This document shows, one piece after another, positions 1-8,045 of a stretch of DNA of 9,914 bases. The stretch comes from Chloroflexia bacterium (GTDB lineage: Bacteria; Chloroflexota; Chloroflexia; Thermomicrobiales; UBA6265), in NCBI GenBank assembly GCA_013696525.1, contig JACCYK010000566.1:1-9914 (forward strand), in the 5' to 3' direction. The notes under the pieces are model-generated. The model had not been told where the DNA came from and ran no database searches. It worked only from the letters and a program-made list of their open reading frames with translations. Position numbers and translations under genes: made by a program. How positions within the stretch are numbered: the stretch's first letter is position 1; each line of letters opens with the position of its first letter.

Positions 1-258
1 GAGGAGGGCTCCCGCCGCGAGCCGATGACCGAACGAGACGAAGATTGCCCTTTAGCGCACGATCGCCGTGCCAGCGGATATCGCGCTGTGCCCGATGCGC
101 CCATCGTCCCCAATTCTACCCAATTGCTATCGGGTTCGACGTCGTGCCGGTAGCTGCCGTCCCAAGTCGAGCGCCGGGCATGCTACCTTGTCGTCGCCGC
201 TCGACCGCGGTAGCGCCAAGCTGGGGCGAATCAACGGTGGACCCGGCCCTCGGGCAGA
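1..258. other. Region upstream of hisD with no supported gene
   Basis: I see no convincing gene here. A plus-strand frame is open from base 1 to a TAG at 151-153 and could be the tail of a gene starting outside the window, but its residues resemble no family I know. An internal ATG at 25 would give a 42-residue peptide with no ribosome binding site at usable distance. A weak extended -10-like element (TGCTACCTT, 181-189) has no recognisable -35 partner and is the only hint of a promoter for hisD. No tRNA, terminator or repeat was seen. Confidence 0.4.
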
Positions 259-1662
<1,404 letters not shown>

Positions 1663-1672
1663 GGACGAACGG

Positions 1673-2256
1673 TTAAGGCTCGGCCAGGTCTCGCAGTGCG
1701 GCCACGACGCGATCCTCGACCGCGGCGTCGCCCAGATCGCGCGGCAAGCGGGCGACCGCGCCGTGCGCTTCGGCCGCCGTGTACCCCAGCGACCGCAACG
1801 CCGCCACCACTTCGGTGTCGAGCAGGCTGCCCGGCGTCGGGGCGACCGCCGCGATCGGCACCAATTTACCGCGCAGCTCGAGGATCAGCCGGGCGGCGGT
1901 CTTCTTGCCGACGCCCGGCACCGTCGCCAGCAGCTCGGCATTCTCGCCGGTGATCGCCAGCGTCAAGGCGTCGGTCGTCACCCGCGATAGGATGGCGCAG
2001 GCCAGCTTCGGCCCAATTCCGGTAACGCCAATCAACGTCTCGAACAGGCGGAGCTCATCGGCGGTGGTGAAGCCGTAAAGCGCCAAGATGTCTTCGCGGA
2101 CTACGAGGTGCGTCTGTAAGCGCACGTCGTCGCCTGGCTCGCCCACCTCGTTGAGTGTCGTGAGGCTTTATTCACCCGGTACACGACTCCGCCGACGTCA
2201 ACCAAGACGGCATCGATCAGCTTGGCGTCGACCCGGCCACGCAGGGCGGAGATCAT
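1673..2256 (-). CDS. ruvA: Holliday junction helicase subunit RuvA, frameshifted in the N-terminal domain
   Basis: RuvA binds Holliday junctions as a tetramer and loads the RuvB motor for branch migration. The ATG at 2256-2254 overlaps the stop of the upstream amidohydrolase gene (ATGA) and has a GAGGA ribosome binding site nine bases before it. It opens a normal N-terminus (MISALRGRV...DVGGVVYRVN). After residue 29 the homology moves to the -1 frame, which has an in-frame TAA at 2170-2168 and then continues SLTTLNEVGEPGDDVRLQTH to the end. That second frame holds both helix-hairpin-helix motifs (VTGIGPKLA and VPGVGKKTA) and the C-terminal RuvB-contact domain. One missing base explains it: AATACAAGC, if restored, would read N-T-S. 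The joined protein would be about 194 residues, normal for RuvA. A GTG at 2146 could start a 157-residue product lacking most of the OB-fold. Sequencing error, recent inactivation and recoding remain open, recoding least likely. No ruvB or ruvC is adjacent. Confidence 0.88.
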
Positions 2257-3134
2257 AGTTGGTGTTCCTCGACGATGACATCGGCGTCCGGCGTAGTCAA
2301 TCCATAGACCCGGCGGGCGTTGCCGCCGAGCACCGGCGCCAGCTCCTCCGGCCGGAGCGCGGCGGTTTCTCGCACCCGGCGCAGGAACCGGTCCATCCGC
2401 AACACGGGATAGTCACTGCCAAAGAGCACCCGTTCGGGCCCGATCACGTCGAGCACGGCGCGGAACACCCGCGGCCGGTACAGGTAGGTTGATGCCGCCG
2501 AATCGTACACGACCCGAGCGGCGGCAACCGCGATCTCTGGCATCAACTCGTAGAAGGGTAGTCCACCGCCCCAATGTGCCAACACCACCCGCAACGCCGG
2601 AAACGCTTCTAAGAACGCGATGACGCGATCGGGCGTCGCGGTGCCTTTCCCACGATAGGCATGCCCGACCGGCTCCGTCGCGTGCAGCATGACGGGCTTG
2701 TCGTGGCTGAGACAGACCTCGAGCACCGGCGCCAGGCTCGCGGGGTCGGTTAGCTCGAAGCGTTGCGCGTCGGCGTTCAGCTCGCCGATCCCGGCCGCGC
2801 CGAGCCCGAAGCATCGCTCCGCCTCGACCGCCGCTGGCCGGCCGCCGCCGGCCGGCACGATGCCCAGCCAGGCCAGCCGGCCCCCCGCCGTCCGGCTCGA
2901 TTCATCCATGTAGTCGTTATGCTCGCGACAAATCCCGAGGTCATGCCAGGGGAAGCCGCACATGACCGCTTGGTCGATGCCCGCCTCGTCCATGCTCAGC
3001 AGCAAATCGTTGGAGTCGATCAAGAGTGACTTGGGATCGGCGTACAAATGCTCGAACCAGAGGTCGTGGCCGACGTAGCGCGACCGCTCGCGGATGACCT
3101 CCGGCACAAAGACATGCGTATGCGCATCGACCAC
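2253..3134 (-). CDS. Amidohydrolase-2 family metal-dependent hydrolase
   Basis: This 293-residue protein belongs to the amidohydrolase-2 (ACMSD-like) family of TIM-barrel metal hydrolases or decarboxylases. Visible metal and catalytic positions are DAHTH at residues 3-7 (His5, His7), MLHA around His151, LAHWGG around His187, and FGSDYP with Asp241 near the C-terminus. The order and spacing fit a complete barrel. I cannot name its substrate; the family covers decarboxylases of aromatic acids, lactonases and many unknowns. The start is a GTG at 3134-3132 that begins directly at the conserved VDAHTH motif. No good ribosome binding site precedes it, so translation may be coupled to the phosphatase gene whose stop lies 32 nt upstream. 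Its own stop overlaps the ruvA ATG by four bases. It has no signal peptide and is probably cytoplasmic. Confidence 0.88.
   Translation of the reverse strand: MVDAHTHVFVPEVIRERSRYVGHDLWFEHLYADPKSLLIDSNDLLLSMDEAGIDQAVMCGFPWHDLGICREHNDYMDESSRTAGGRLAWLGIVPAGGGRPAAVEAERCFGLGAAGIGELNADAQRFELTDPASLAPVLEVCLSHDKPVMLHATEPVGHAYRGKGTATPDRVIAFLEAFPALRVVLAHWGGGLPFYELMPEIAVAAARVVYDSAASTYLYRPRVFRAVLDVIGPERVLFGSDYPVLRMDRFLRRVRETAALRPEELAPVLGGNARRVYGLTTPDADVIVEEHQL
2266..2270 (-). promoter_or_regulatory. Ribosome binding site fixing the ruvA start
   Basis: Read on the minus strand, GAGGA lies nine bases before the ATG at 2256. It sits inside the end of the amidohydrolase gene. This site supports 2256, and not the GTG at 2146, as the original ruvA start, so the gene was built to be full length and translationally coupled to its upstream neighbour. 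Confidence 0.6.
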
Positions 3135-3166
3135 GGAGAGGATCGCGCTGTTGCCGGTCGACCCGG

Positions 3167-4156
3167 TTATGGGAACACGCCCATCGCGATCAGCAGGATC
3201 GCAATCACGACGATGACCGCCGTGGCCATGACCAAGACTACGATCTGGCCGGTTGCCAGGCCCCGGCCGGAGGCCGCCGGAGCTTGTTGCAGAATTTGGG
3301 CCAGGACCCGCGTCGGCATCGCTTCTACCACGACCGCGCTGACATTGTCGGTGGTGCCGCGCTGGACCGCGAGCTCGATCAGGTGCTTGGCGGCCGATTG
3401 CGGATCAAACTCAAGCAGCGTCCGCACATAATCGCGGTCGTCGATCACGTCGTAGAAACCGTCGGTGCAGAGGAGGAGCCGGTCTTTCGGCAACAACGTC
3501 AGCTCGAAGATCTCCGGCAACTTGGTATCAAGCTTGGCCCGTTGGCCCAGGGCTTCGGTCAAGACGTTCCGCCGCGGGCTCTCCCGGGCCTGGTTCGCGG
3601 TCAGCGTCCCCCGCGCCACTTGTTCGGCGACCACCGAATGGTCCTTGGTGATCTGGGTGAGGGCATTGGCCCGGACCAGATAGGCCCGGCTATCACCGAC
3701 GCTGGCGATCGTCGCGTACTTGCCGCGCAAGACCGCCGCGACCAACGTGGTCCCCATCGGGTCGTCTCGGCCGCCATTCCGGCCATCCTCATAGATCATC
3801 TCGTTCGCTCGCCGGAACGCCTGCTTCAGGAGGAGGGCCGGGTCCGGTCCGGGATCACGCCCGACCGTCTCCACCACCGCTTCAATCGCCATCCGGCTGG
3901 CGACCTCGCCCCGCTGGTGCCCGCCCATGCCGTCCGCCACGGCCAGCAGGAAGGCGCCCCCGGCCGGCCCCGGGCGATCGCCGCCGGCCAGCTCGCTGGC
4001 GTGAACACGATCCTCGTTGCCGGGGCGCCCGCCCACGTCGGTGGCGGCGCCGACGGCCAAGTTGACATCGACGACGAGGCTATTCAGTTGGGCACGCTCG
4101 TTCACGGGCTCTTCCCAGCGCTTGGTCCACGACGCTCCGGCAACCGATGATAGCAT
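3167..4156 (-). CDS. PP2C-type serine/threonine protein phosphatase with C-terminal membrane anchor
   Basis: It is a metal-dependent (PPM/PP2C) phosphatase of the bacterial Stp/PrpC type, which reverses phosphorylation by Hanks-type serine/threonine kinases. Key motifs are GNED (residues 46-49), ADGMGGH (74-80, metal-binding Asp75), MGTT (134-137), GDSRAY (154-159), KDHS (171-174), CTDG (230-233, Asp232) and TDN (269-271, Asp270). All core metal ligands appear present. After the domain and a short Ala/Pro/Gly linker, residues about 304-326 form one hydrophobic helix, so the enzyme is probably tail-anchored with its catalytic domain in the cytoplasm. About 30 residues precede the first conserved strand; the ATG at 4156 has only a weak ribosome binding site, and a GTG at codon 18 is an alternative. 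It is the first gene of a set with the amidohydrolase gene and ruvA. No partner kinase is in the window. Confidence 0.93.
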   Translation of the reverse strand: MLSSVAGASWTKRWEEPVNERAQLNSLVVDVNLAVGAATDVGGRPGNEDRVHASELAGGDRPGPAGGAFLLAVADGMGGHQRGEVASRMAIEAVVETVGRDPGPDPALLLKQAFRRANEMIYEDGRNGGRDDPMGTTLVAAVLRGKYATIASVGDSRAYLVRANALTQITKDHSVVAEQVARGTLTANQARESPRRNVLTEALGQRAKLDTKLPEIFELTLLPKDRLLLCTDGFYDVIDDRDYVRTLLEFDPQSAAKHLIELAVQRGTTDNVSAVVVEAMPTRVLAQILQQAPAASGRGLATGQIVVLVMATAVIVVIAILLIAMGVFP

Positions 4157-4157
4157 G

Positions 4158-4192
4158 CCCGATCAGCCTGTTCGGGAGCCGTATCCCGGCTC
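4158..4192. repeat. Two adjacent inverted repeats in the divergent region
   Basis: CCCGA (4158-4162) pairs with TCGGG (4172-4176) across nine bases, and GAGCCG (4176-4181) pairs perfectly with CGGCTC (4187-4192) across five. The arms share one base. They lie immediately upstream of the phosphatase ATG, so in its mRNA they could form one or two hairpins over the ribosome binding site. On the other strand the second dyad reaches the -35 region of the candidate lipoprotein promoter, so it could instead be an operator. In GC-rich DNA short dyads also arise by chance. Confidence 0.4.
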
Positions 4193-4209
4193 AGAGGCTT
4201 CCCGGTTCC

Positions 4210-4218
4210 TGGTAGACT
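4210..4218 (+). promoter_or_regulatory. Candidate extended -10 promoter for the lipoprotein-transporter pair
   Basis: TGGTAGACT has the TG-N extension and a -10 hexamer, TAGACT, matching the consensus at four of six places. No good -35 lies 17 bases upstream. Transcription would begin near 4225, giving a leader of roughly 55 nt before the TTG start at 4281. This is a weak call made on pattern alone. Confidence 0.3.
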
Positions 4219-4265
4219 CGCCGGCACGCGGCGCATCCACCGCGCTCTCGTAACGCCGGCGTCCG

Positions 4266-4271
4266 AAAGGA
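4266..4271 (+). promoter_or_regulatory. Ribosome binding site supporting a TTG start
   Basis: AAAGGA ends nine bases before the TTG at 4281. No in-frame ATG or GTG lies between this site and the start of the signal peptide, so the site decides for the rare TTG start of the lipoprotein gene. Confidence 0.55.
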
Positions 4272-4279
4272 TTATCCCA
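4271..4279 (-). promoter_or_regulatory. Candidate extended -10 promoter for the phosphatase operon
   Basis: Read on the minus strand, TGGGATAAT has the TG-N extension and a hexamer (GATAAT) matching the -10 consensus at five of six places. No -35 match is visible. Transcription would start near 4263 and leave a leader of about 105 nt containing both inverted repeats. The element overlaps the ribosome binding site and start region of the lipoprotein gene on the other strand, so the two leaders would overlap. Confidence 0.3.
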
Positions 4280-4280
4280 T

Positions 4281-5033
4281 TTGCCTCGTCCTGGCTTCAT
4301 TTGCCGTCGCACCGCTCGCGCCCTGGCGATGACGGTCGTGATCGTCCTCGGCATCGCCGCCTGTGGCGGCCAGCCCGCACCCGAGCCAACCTCGACCGTG
4401 GTCCCACGCCCGACGCCGACCGCGGCCGACCTCTTGGAACGCGCCAGCCGACGGGTGGCGGAGACGACGGCGGTCCATTACGCCTTGACGATCAGCGGTG
4501 ATACCTTTCTCGACACCACCGAGACGATTCGGCTGGTCGATGCCGAGGGCGACCTGCAACGCCCGGACCGGGTCTACTCGTCGTTCCGGGCCGAGATCTT
4601 GGGCCGGACGATCACCTTGCAATTGATCACCGTTGGCCCAGACTCGTGGACGACGGATATCCTGAGCGGCGAATGGGTCGCGGCCCCGGGTGAGTTCGCC
4701 TACAAACCGGGGATCCTCTTCGACAACCAAGATGGCATCGGCCCCGTCATGGACCGCATCTCCAACCCCGAGCGGCTTGACGACGCCGAGATCGACGGCC
4801 GCCTCGCCTATCGCATTGAAGCCACGGTCGATCAAGCCACTATCGGCCCGCTGACCTCCTATCTGCTGACCAGCCCGGCGGTCACCGTCAACCTCTGGAT
4901 CGACCGCGAGACCGATGACCTGCTCCGGGCCGAGCTCTCACAGCCCGCGAGCGAACCGGATGGCGAGCCGACGACTTGGACGCTCGACCTCTCCCGGCAC
5001 GGCGAGGACGTCTCGATCGAACCGCCGGTCTAA
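4281..5033 (+). CDS. LppX/LprAFG-family (LprG-like) lipoprotein
   Basis: This 250-residue protein is an exported lipoprotein. Its N-terminus has a basic region (RRTAR), a hydrophobic core and a lipobox ending I-A-A-C with the lipidated Cys at residue 28, followed by a Pro/Thr-rich tether (about 32-47). The mature part resembles the LppX/LprAFG fold, a half beta-barrel with a hydrophobic pocket that carries lipids in mycobacteria. Matching landmarks are the early YALTISGD strand, DG-x-x-AYRIEATV, and VNLWIDRET-x-x-LLRAEL near the end. LprG binds triacylated glycolipids and triacylglycerol, and its gene sits beside the transporter gene P55. Here too a major facilitator gene begins four bases after the stop, which supports a lipid or hydrophobic cargo role. 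The TTG start has a good ribosome binding site; a Met at codon 17 would destroy the signal peptide. The exact cargo is unknown. Confidence 0.82.
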   Translation: MPRPGFICRRTARALAMTVVIVLGIAACGGQPAPEPTSTVVPRPTPTAADLLERASRRVAETTAVHYALTISGDTFLDTTETIRLVDAEGDLQRPDRVYSSFRAEILGRTITLQLITVGPDSWTTDILSGEWVAAPGEFAYKPGILFDNQDGIGPVMDRISNPERLDDAEIDGRLAYRIEATVDQATIGPLTSYLLTSPAVTVNLWIDRETDDLLRAELSQPASEPDGEPTTWTLDLSRHGEDVSIEPPV

Positions 5034-5037
5034 CCCG

Positions 5038-6639
5038 GTGCCGAGCGACGCCTCCAGCCAGACATCTCCCGGCGCGCTCTTTGCCAATCTTCCGGCCGGG
5101 TCGCGCGGGGCAATCGTGGCGGCGCTGCTGGCGGTCTTCATCGGTGCCTTGGACCTGACCGTGATCGCCGCCATCCTGCCGTGGATGGTGACCGACCTGC
5201 GGGTGAACACCGCCGACATCGACCGCTACGTCTGGATCGTCAACGCCTATCTGCTAGCCTACATCATCGCCATCCCCATCGTCGGCCGGGTGTCCGACCT
5301 CGTTGGGCGCACGGCGGCGTTTCAAGCCTCGCTCGCGGTGTTCGTCATCGGCTCGGTCTGGTGCGCCCTGGCGCCCGATCTCGGCTGGATGATCGCGGGC
5401 CGGGCGGTCCAGGGCGCCGGCGGCGGCGCCCTGCTGCCGGTGACGATGGCGCTCGTCGGCGATCTCCTGCCGCCGTCCCGTCGGATCGCCGCCCTCGGCG
5501 TGGTGGGCGCGGTCGATACCCTGGGCTGGGTCCTTGGTCCCTTGTGGGGGGCGGCGGTGGTGGGGATCATCCCCGGCGACGAGGCTTGGCGCTGGGTCTT
5601 CATCGTGAACGTGCCGCTGTGTCTGGTTGCCGCGATCGCCATCTTCCGTGCCGGTCGCGGCCCGCGTCGGGCTGACGCTACCGGCTGGTTGGGCCGGCTC
5701 GATGTCGCCGGCTCGCTGCTGCTGGCCACCTGCCTCTTGCTCCTCAACCTCGGCCTCTCCGCCGGGGGTGAAGTCAGCGCTCCTGATACCGGTAGCCGGG
5801 CCCTGGGCGGCACCCAAAACCCGCTCGCCGCCTACCTCATTCCGTTGCTGGCCGCGGCGGTGGCGTTCGGCGGGTGTTTCATCTGGTGGGAGCGGCAAGC
5901 GCGCACCCCGCTCCTGCCCTTGACGCTGTTCAAAAACCGGCGCTTTGCCGCCGCGATCGCGGCGAACGGCATTGTCGGCGCGGCGCTGATCGTGGCGATG
6001 GTCGATGTCCCGGTGATGGTGGCGTTGATCGTCCCCGAGCGCGACGTCAGCACCGTCAGCGCCTTGATGCTGGCTCCATTCACGCTCACGATGGCGATCC
6101 TCTCCTTCGGCGGCGGCGTCATCGCCAGCCGCTTCGGCGCTCGTTGGACCGCCGCCGCCGGCCTAGTGCTGGTCGCTGCCGGCTATGCCCTCCTCTGGTT
6201 CAACGTCGGCGGCGGCGACTTCCTGCACCTGATCCCCGGACTCACCGTGGCGGGCGCCGGCTTCGGCCTCGTCGTTGCTCCCATCGGCGCCACCGCGATC
6301 GACGCCGCGCCAGCGGAGAATCGCGGCATCGCCGCCGCCTTGGTGATGGTCTTCCGGTTACTCGGCATGACGATCGGCATCTCGGCGTTGACAGCGGTCG
6401 CCGTCCAACGCCTGCAATTATTGGTCGGCGGCTTGGAGCAGATCACGCAAACCCCCGGCGAAAGCACGGCCGAGTTTCTCGCCAGACAAACCACGTTCCT
6501 GGAATCGACCATTCTCCCATTGAGCCTCCAGGTCGTGCGCGAGACCTTCCTCATCGCCGGCGTCATCGCCCTGATCGCGCTGATTCCTGTCATGCGGATC
6601 GGGTCGATGGAGGAGAGGCGCGTGCATCAGCTTCGCTGA
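5038..6639 (+). CDS. DHA2-type major facilitator exporter (EmrB/QacA and P55-like)
   Basis: It is a multi-pass inner-membrane proton-coupled exporter of about 533 residues, the size of the 14-helix DHA2 group. The first helix carries GALDLTVIAAILP (about 36-48, group motif D). Motif A follows as GRVSDLVGR (83-91), motif B as GRAVQGAGGGALLP (121-134), and the antiporter motif C as LGWVLGPLWG (162-171). PLLPLTLFKNRRF is a typical mid-protein loop. A soluble loop of about 50 residues lies before the last helix. The frame is open further upstream, but GTG 5038 starts just before the first helix and four bases after the lipoprotein stop, so I chose it; the ribosome binding site is weak, which fits coupled translation. 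Its place after an LprG-like lipoprotein gene suggests a P55 counterpart moving lipids or hydrophobic compounds outward. General multidrug efflux is the alternative. Confidence 0.92.
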   Translation: MPSDASSQTSPGALFANLPAGSRGAIVAALLAVFIGALDLTVIAAILPWMVTDLRVNTADIDRYVWIVNAYLLAYIIAIPIVGRVSDLVGRTAAFQASLAVFVIGSVWCALAPDLGWMIAGRAVQGAGGGALLPVTMALVGDLLPPSRRIAALGVVGAVDTLGWVLGPLWGAAVVGIIPGDEAWRWVFIVNVPLCLVAAIAIFRAGRGPRRADATGWLGRLDVAGSLLLATCLLLLNLGLSAGGEVSAPDTGSRALGGTQNPLAAYLIPLLAAAVAFGGCFIWWERQARTPLLPLTLFKNRRFAAAIAANGIVGAALIVAMVDVPVMVALIVPERDVSTVSALMLAPFTLTMAILSFGGGVIASRFGARWTAAAGLVLVAAGYALLWFNVGGGDFLHLIPGLTVAGAGFGLVVAPIGATAIDAAPAENRGIAAALVMVFRLLGMTIGISALTAVAVQRLQLLVGGLEQITQTPGESTAEFLARQTTFLESTILPLSLQVVRETFLIAGVIALIALIPVMRIGSMEERRVHQLR

Positions 6640-8045
6640 TCTCCGCCGCGCCGCACAAACTGGTCATGGTGTTCCATGTTCGGCTGAACCACCCCGATCA
6701 CCGCTGGCCGCCAGCGGGCGACGAGGTCGATGACCGGCTCGGCGCGGACAATGGCCGCCGCCTGGATCGCCGCTCCCCGCGCCGCGTGCTCGCCGCCGCC
6801 CCGGAGGATGACGGGCAAGGCGATGACATCGGCGATGACCTGGCGCCAGGCAAGATGAGCGCTCCCGCCGCCAACCAACGTGATGGCGGTTCCCGTCAAT
6901 CCGAGTCGTTCCAGCGCATTGACACAGTAGGATAATCCAGCGGCAACCCCTTCTAGCGCCGCCCGCAGGAAGAGGTCCGGCGTCGCCGTCGTCGCCGTCA
7001 GGCCGAGAATCGTTCCCGTTGCTGCCGGCAGGTTCGGAGTGCGCTCGCCGGCAAGATACGGGGTCATTGCCAGGCCGCCCGCGCCAAACGGAGCCGACGC
7101 GGCCCGATCCAGGGCAACTTCCCGGTCGATCCCGAACATCCGCGCCACGGTGTCGACCACCCGAGTGCAGTTCAGCATGCAGGCCAGCGGCAGGAAGCGC
7201 CCGGTGGCGTCGGCGAAGCCGCAGACCTCGCCAGTCACGTCGGCGGTTGGATCGCCAGTCACGGCATAGACGGTGCCGCTGGTGCCGAGGCTCACCACGA
7301 TCTCACCGGGCTCGGCGCCGATCCCTACCGCCGCCGCCATGTTGTCGCCGGTGCCCGCTCCCACCGGGATTCCGGCCGGCAAGCCTAGTTCCGCCGCCGC
7401 CGCGGCCGACAACGTACCGGCAGGCTCGTTCGGTCCGCGCACTTCGGGTAATCGAAGCCTGGTCGCCGCGTCCGCGCCGACCGCGAGGGCAAGGAGTTCG
7501 CGCCGGTCGCGCCCGTCTCGCGGGGACCACCAACCCGATCCGGAGGCGTCGCCGCGATCGCTGGCAAGCACCCCGGTCAGCTTGAAGTTGAGCCAATCAT
7601 GCGGCAACCCGACCGCCGCCGTCCTTACCAAGTCGTCGGGAGCGGTCCGCGCCAGGTGGGCCAGCTTGGCAATCGTGAATGAGGCCACGAGCCGGGTGCC
7701 GACTTCCGCCGCGAAGTCTGCTTGTTCATTGAGCCGCTCCGCATCTGGCGCCGAATCGACGTTGTTCCAGAGCGGCGCCGGGCGGACCGGCGCCCCGGCC
7801 GCATCAACCGTGACGCATCCATGTTGCTGACCGGCCACGGACAGCCCCACCACCCGCGTGCTCGGCGACACCGCGAGTCGGGTTGCCGTGATGAGCGCAT
7901 CCCACCAGTCGTTTGGGTCTTGAACATCGGCCCCGGAATGTGGCGCTCGACCTTCGCCGATTAGCGTTCCGGATTCGACCTCAACGATGACGACTTTCGT
8001 TGCCTGGGTGCTGGAGTCGATGCCGAGCACCACGTCGCGTGTCAT
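6627..8045 (-). CDS. xylB: Xylulokinase (FGGY family)
   Basis: This 472-residue cytoplasmic kinase phosphorylates a ketopentose, most likely D-xylulose to xylulose 5-phosphate for the pentose phosphate pathway. Both FGGY domains are complete. The N-terminal phosphate loop is GIDSSTQATK (8-17). The substrate motif GQQHG (72-76) keeps the His of the Met-His pair of E. coli XylB with Gln in place of Met. GTGDN (231-235) gives the catalytic Asp234 and sugar-binding Asn235. SLGTSGT (252-258), LAGERTPNLP (331-340) and the C-terminal GGG plus ARGAAIQAA complete the ATP site. The ATG at 8045 overlaps the upstream kinase stop (ATGA) and has TGAGG five bases before it. The frame stays open upstream but matches nothing there. 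Its 3' end overlaps the convergent transporter gene by 13 bases. Confidence 0.9.
   Translation of the reverse strand: MTRDVVLGIDSSTQATKVVIVEVESGTLIGEGRAPHSGADVQDPNDWWDALITATRLAVSPSTRVVGLSVAGQQHGCVTVDAAGAPVRPAPLWNNVDSAPDAERLNEQADFAAEVGTRLVASFTIAKLAHLARTAPDDLVRTAAVGLPHDWLNFKLTGVLASDRGDASGSGWWSPRDGRDRRELLALAVGADAATRLRLPEVRGPNEPAGTLSAAAAAELGLPAGIPVGAGTGDNMAAAVGIGAEPGEIVVSLGTSGTVYAVTGDPTADVTGEVCGFADATGRFLPLACMLNCTRVVDTVARMFGIDREVALDRAASAPFGAGGLAMTPYLAGERTPNLPAATGTILGLTATTATPDLFLRAALEGVAAGLSYCVNALERLGLTGTAITLVGGGSAHLAWRQVIADVIALPVILRGGGEHAARGAAIQAAAIVRAEPVIDLVARWRPAVIGVVQPNMEHHDQFVRRGGDQRS

Noticed and set aside
25..153. Small plus-strand frame near the left edge
   Set aside because: It has no binding site at usable distance (the GAGGAGG at 1-7 is too far away) and no recognisable sequence. 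A gene tail from outside the window cannot be excluded but is not supported.
1663..1672. Possible shared terminator between hisD and ruvA
   Set aside because: The gap is ten bases with no stem-loop or T-run.
2836..2860. GC-rich palindromic run (GGCCGGC repeats)
   Set aside because: It falls inside the amidohydrolase gene and simply encodes Pro-Ala-Gly-Gly-Gly-Arg-Pro; no sign of a separate element.
3284..4150. Long plus-strand open frame of 288 codons opposite the phosphatase
   Set aside because: The other strand encodes a full PP2C domain with all motifs. This frame is low in complexity, rich in Arg, Gly, Pro and His, and resembles nothing; it is a GC-driven antisense shadow.
4915..5037. 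Longer N-terminus for the exporter
   Set aside because: The extra 41 codons overlap the end of the lipoprotein gene and are Ser/Arg-rich with no helix; the GTG at 5038 begins just before the first membrane helix.
5874..6935. Plus-strand open frame of 353 codons spanning the end of the exporter and the end of the kinase
   Set aside because: It crosses two genes with clear family motifs, has an Arg/His/Pro-rich composition typical of GC shadows, and no ribosome binding site or homology.
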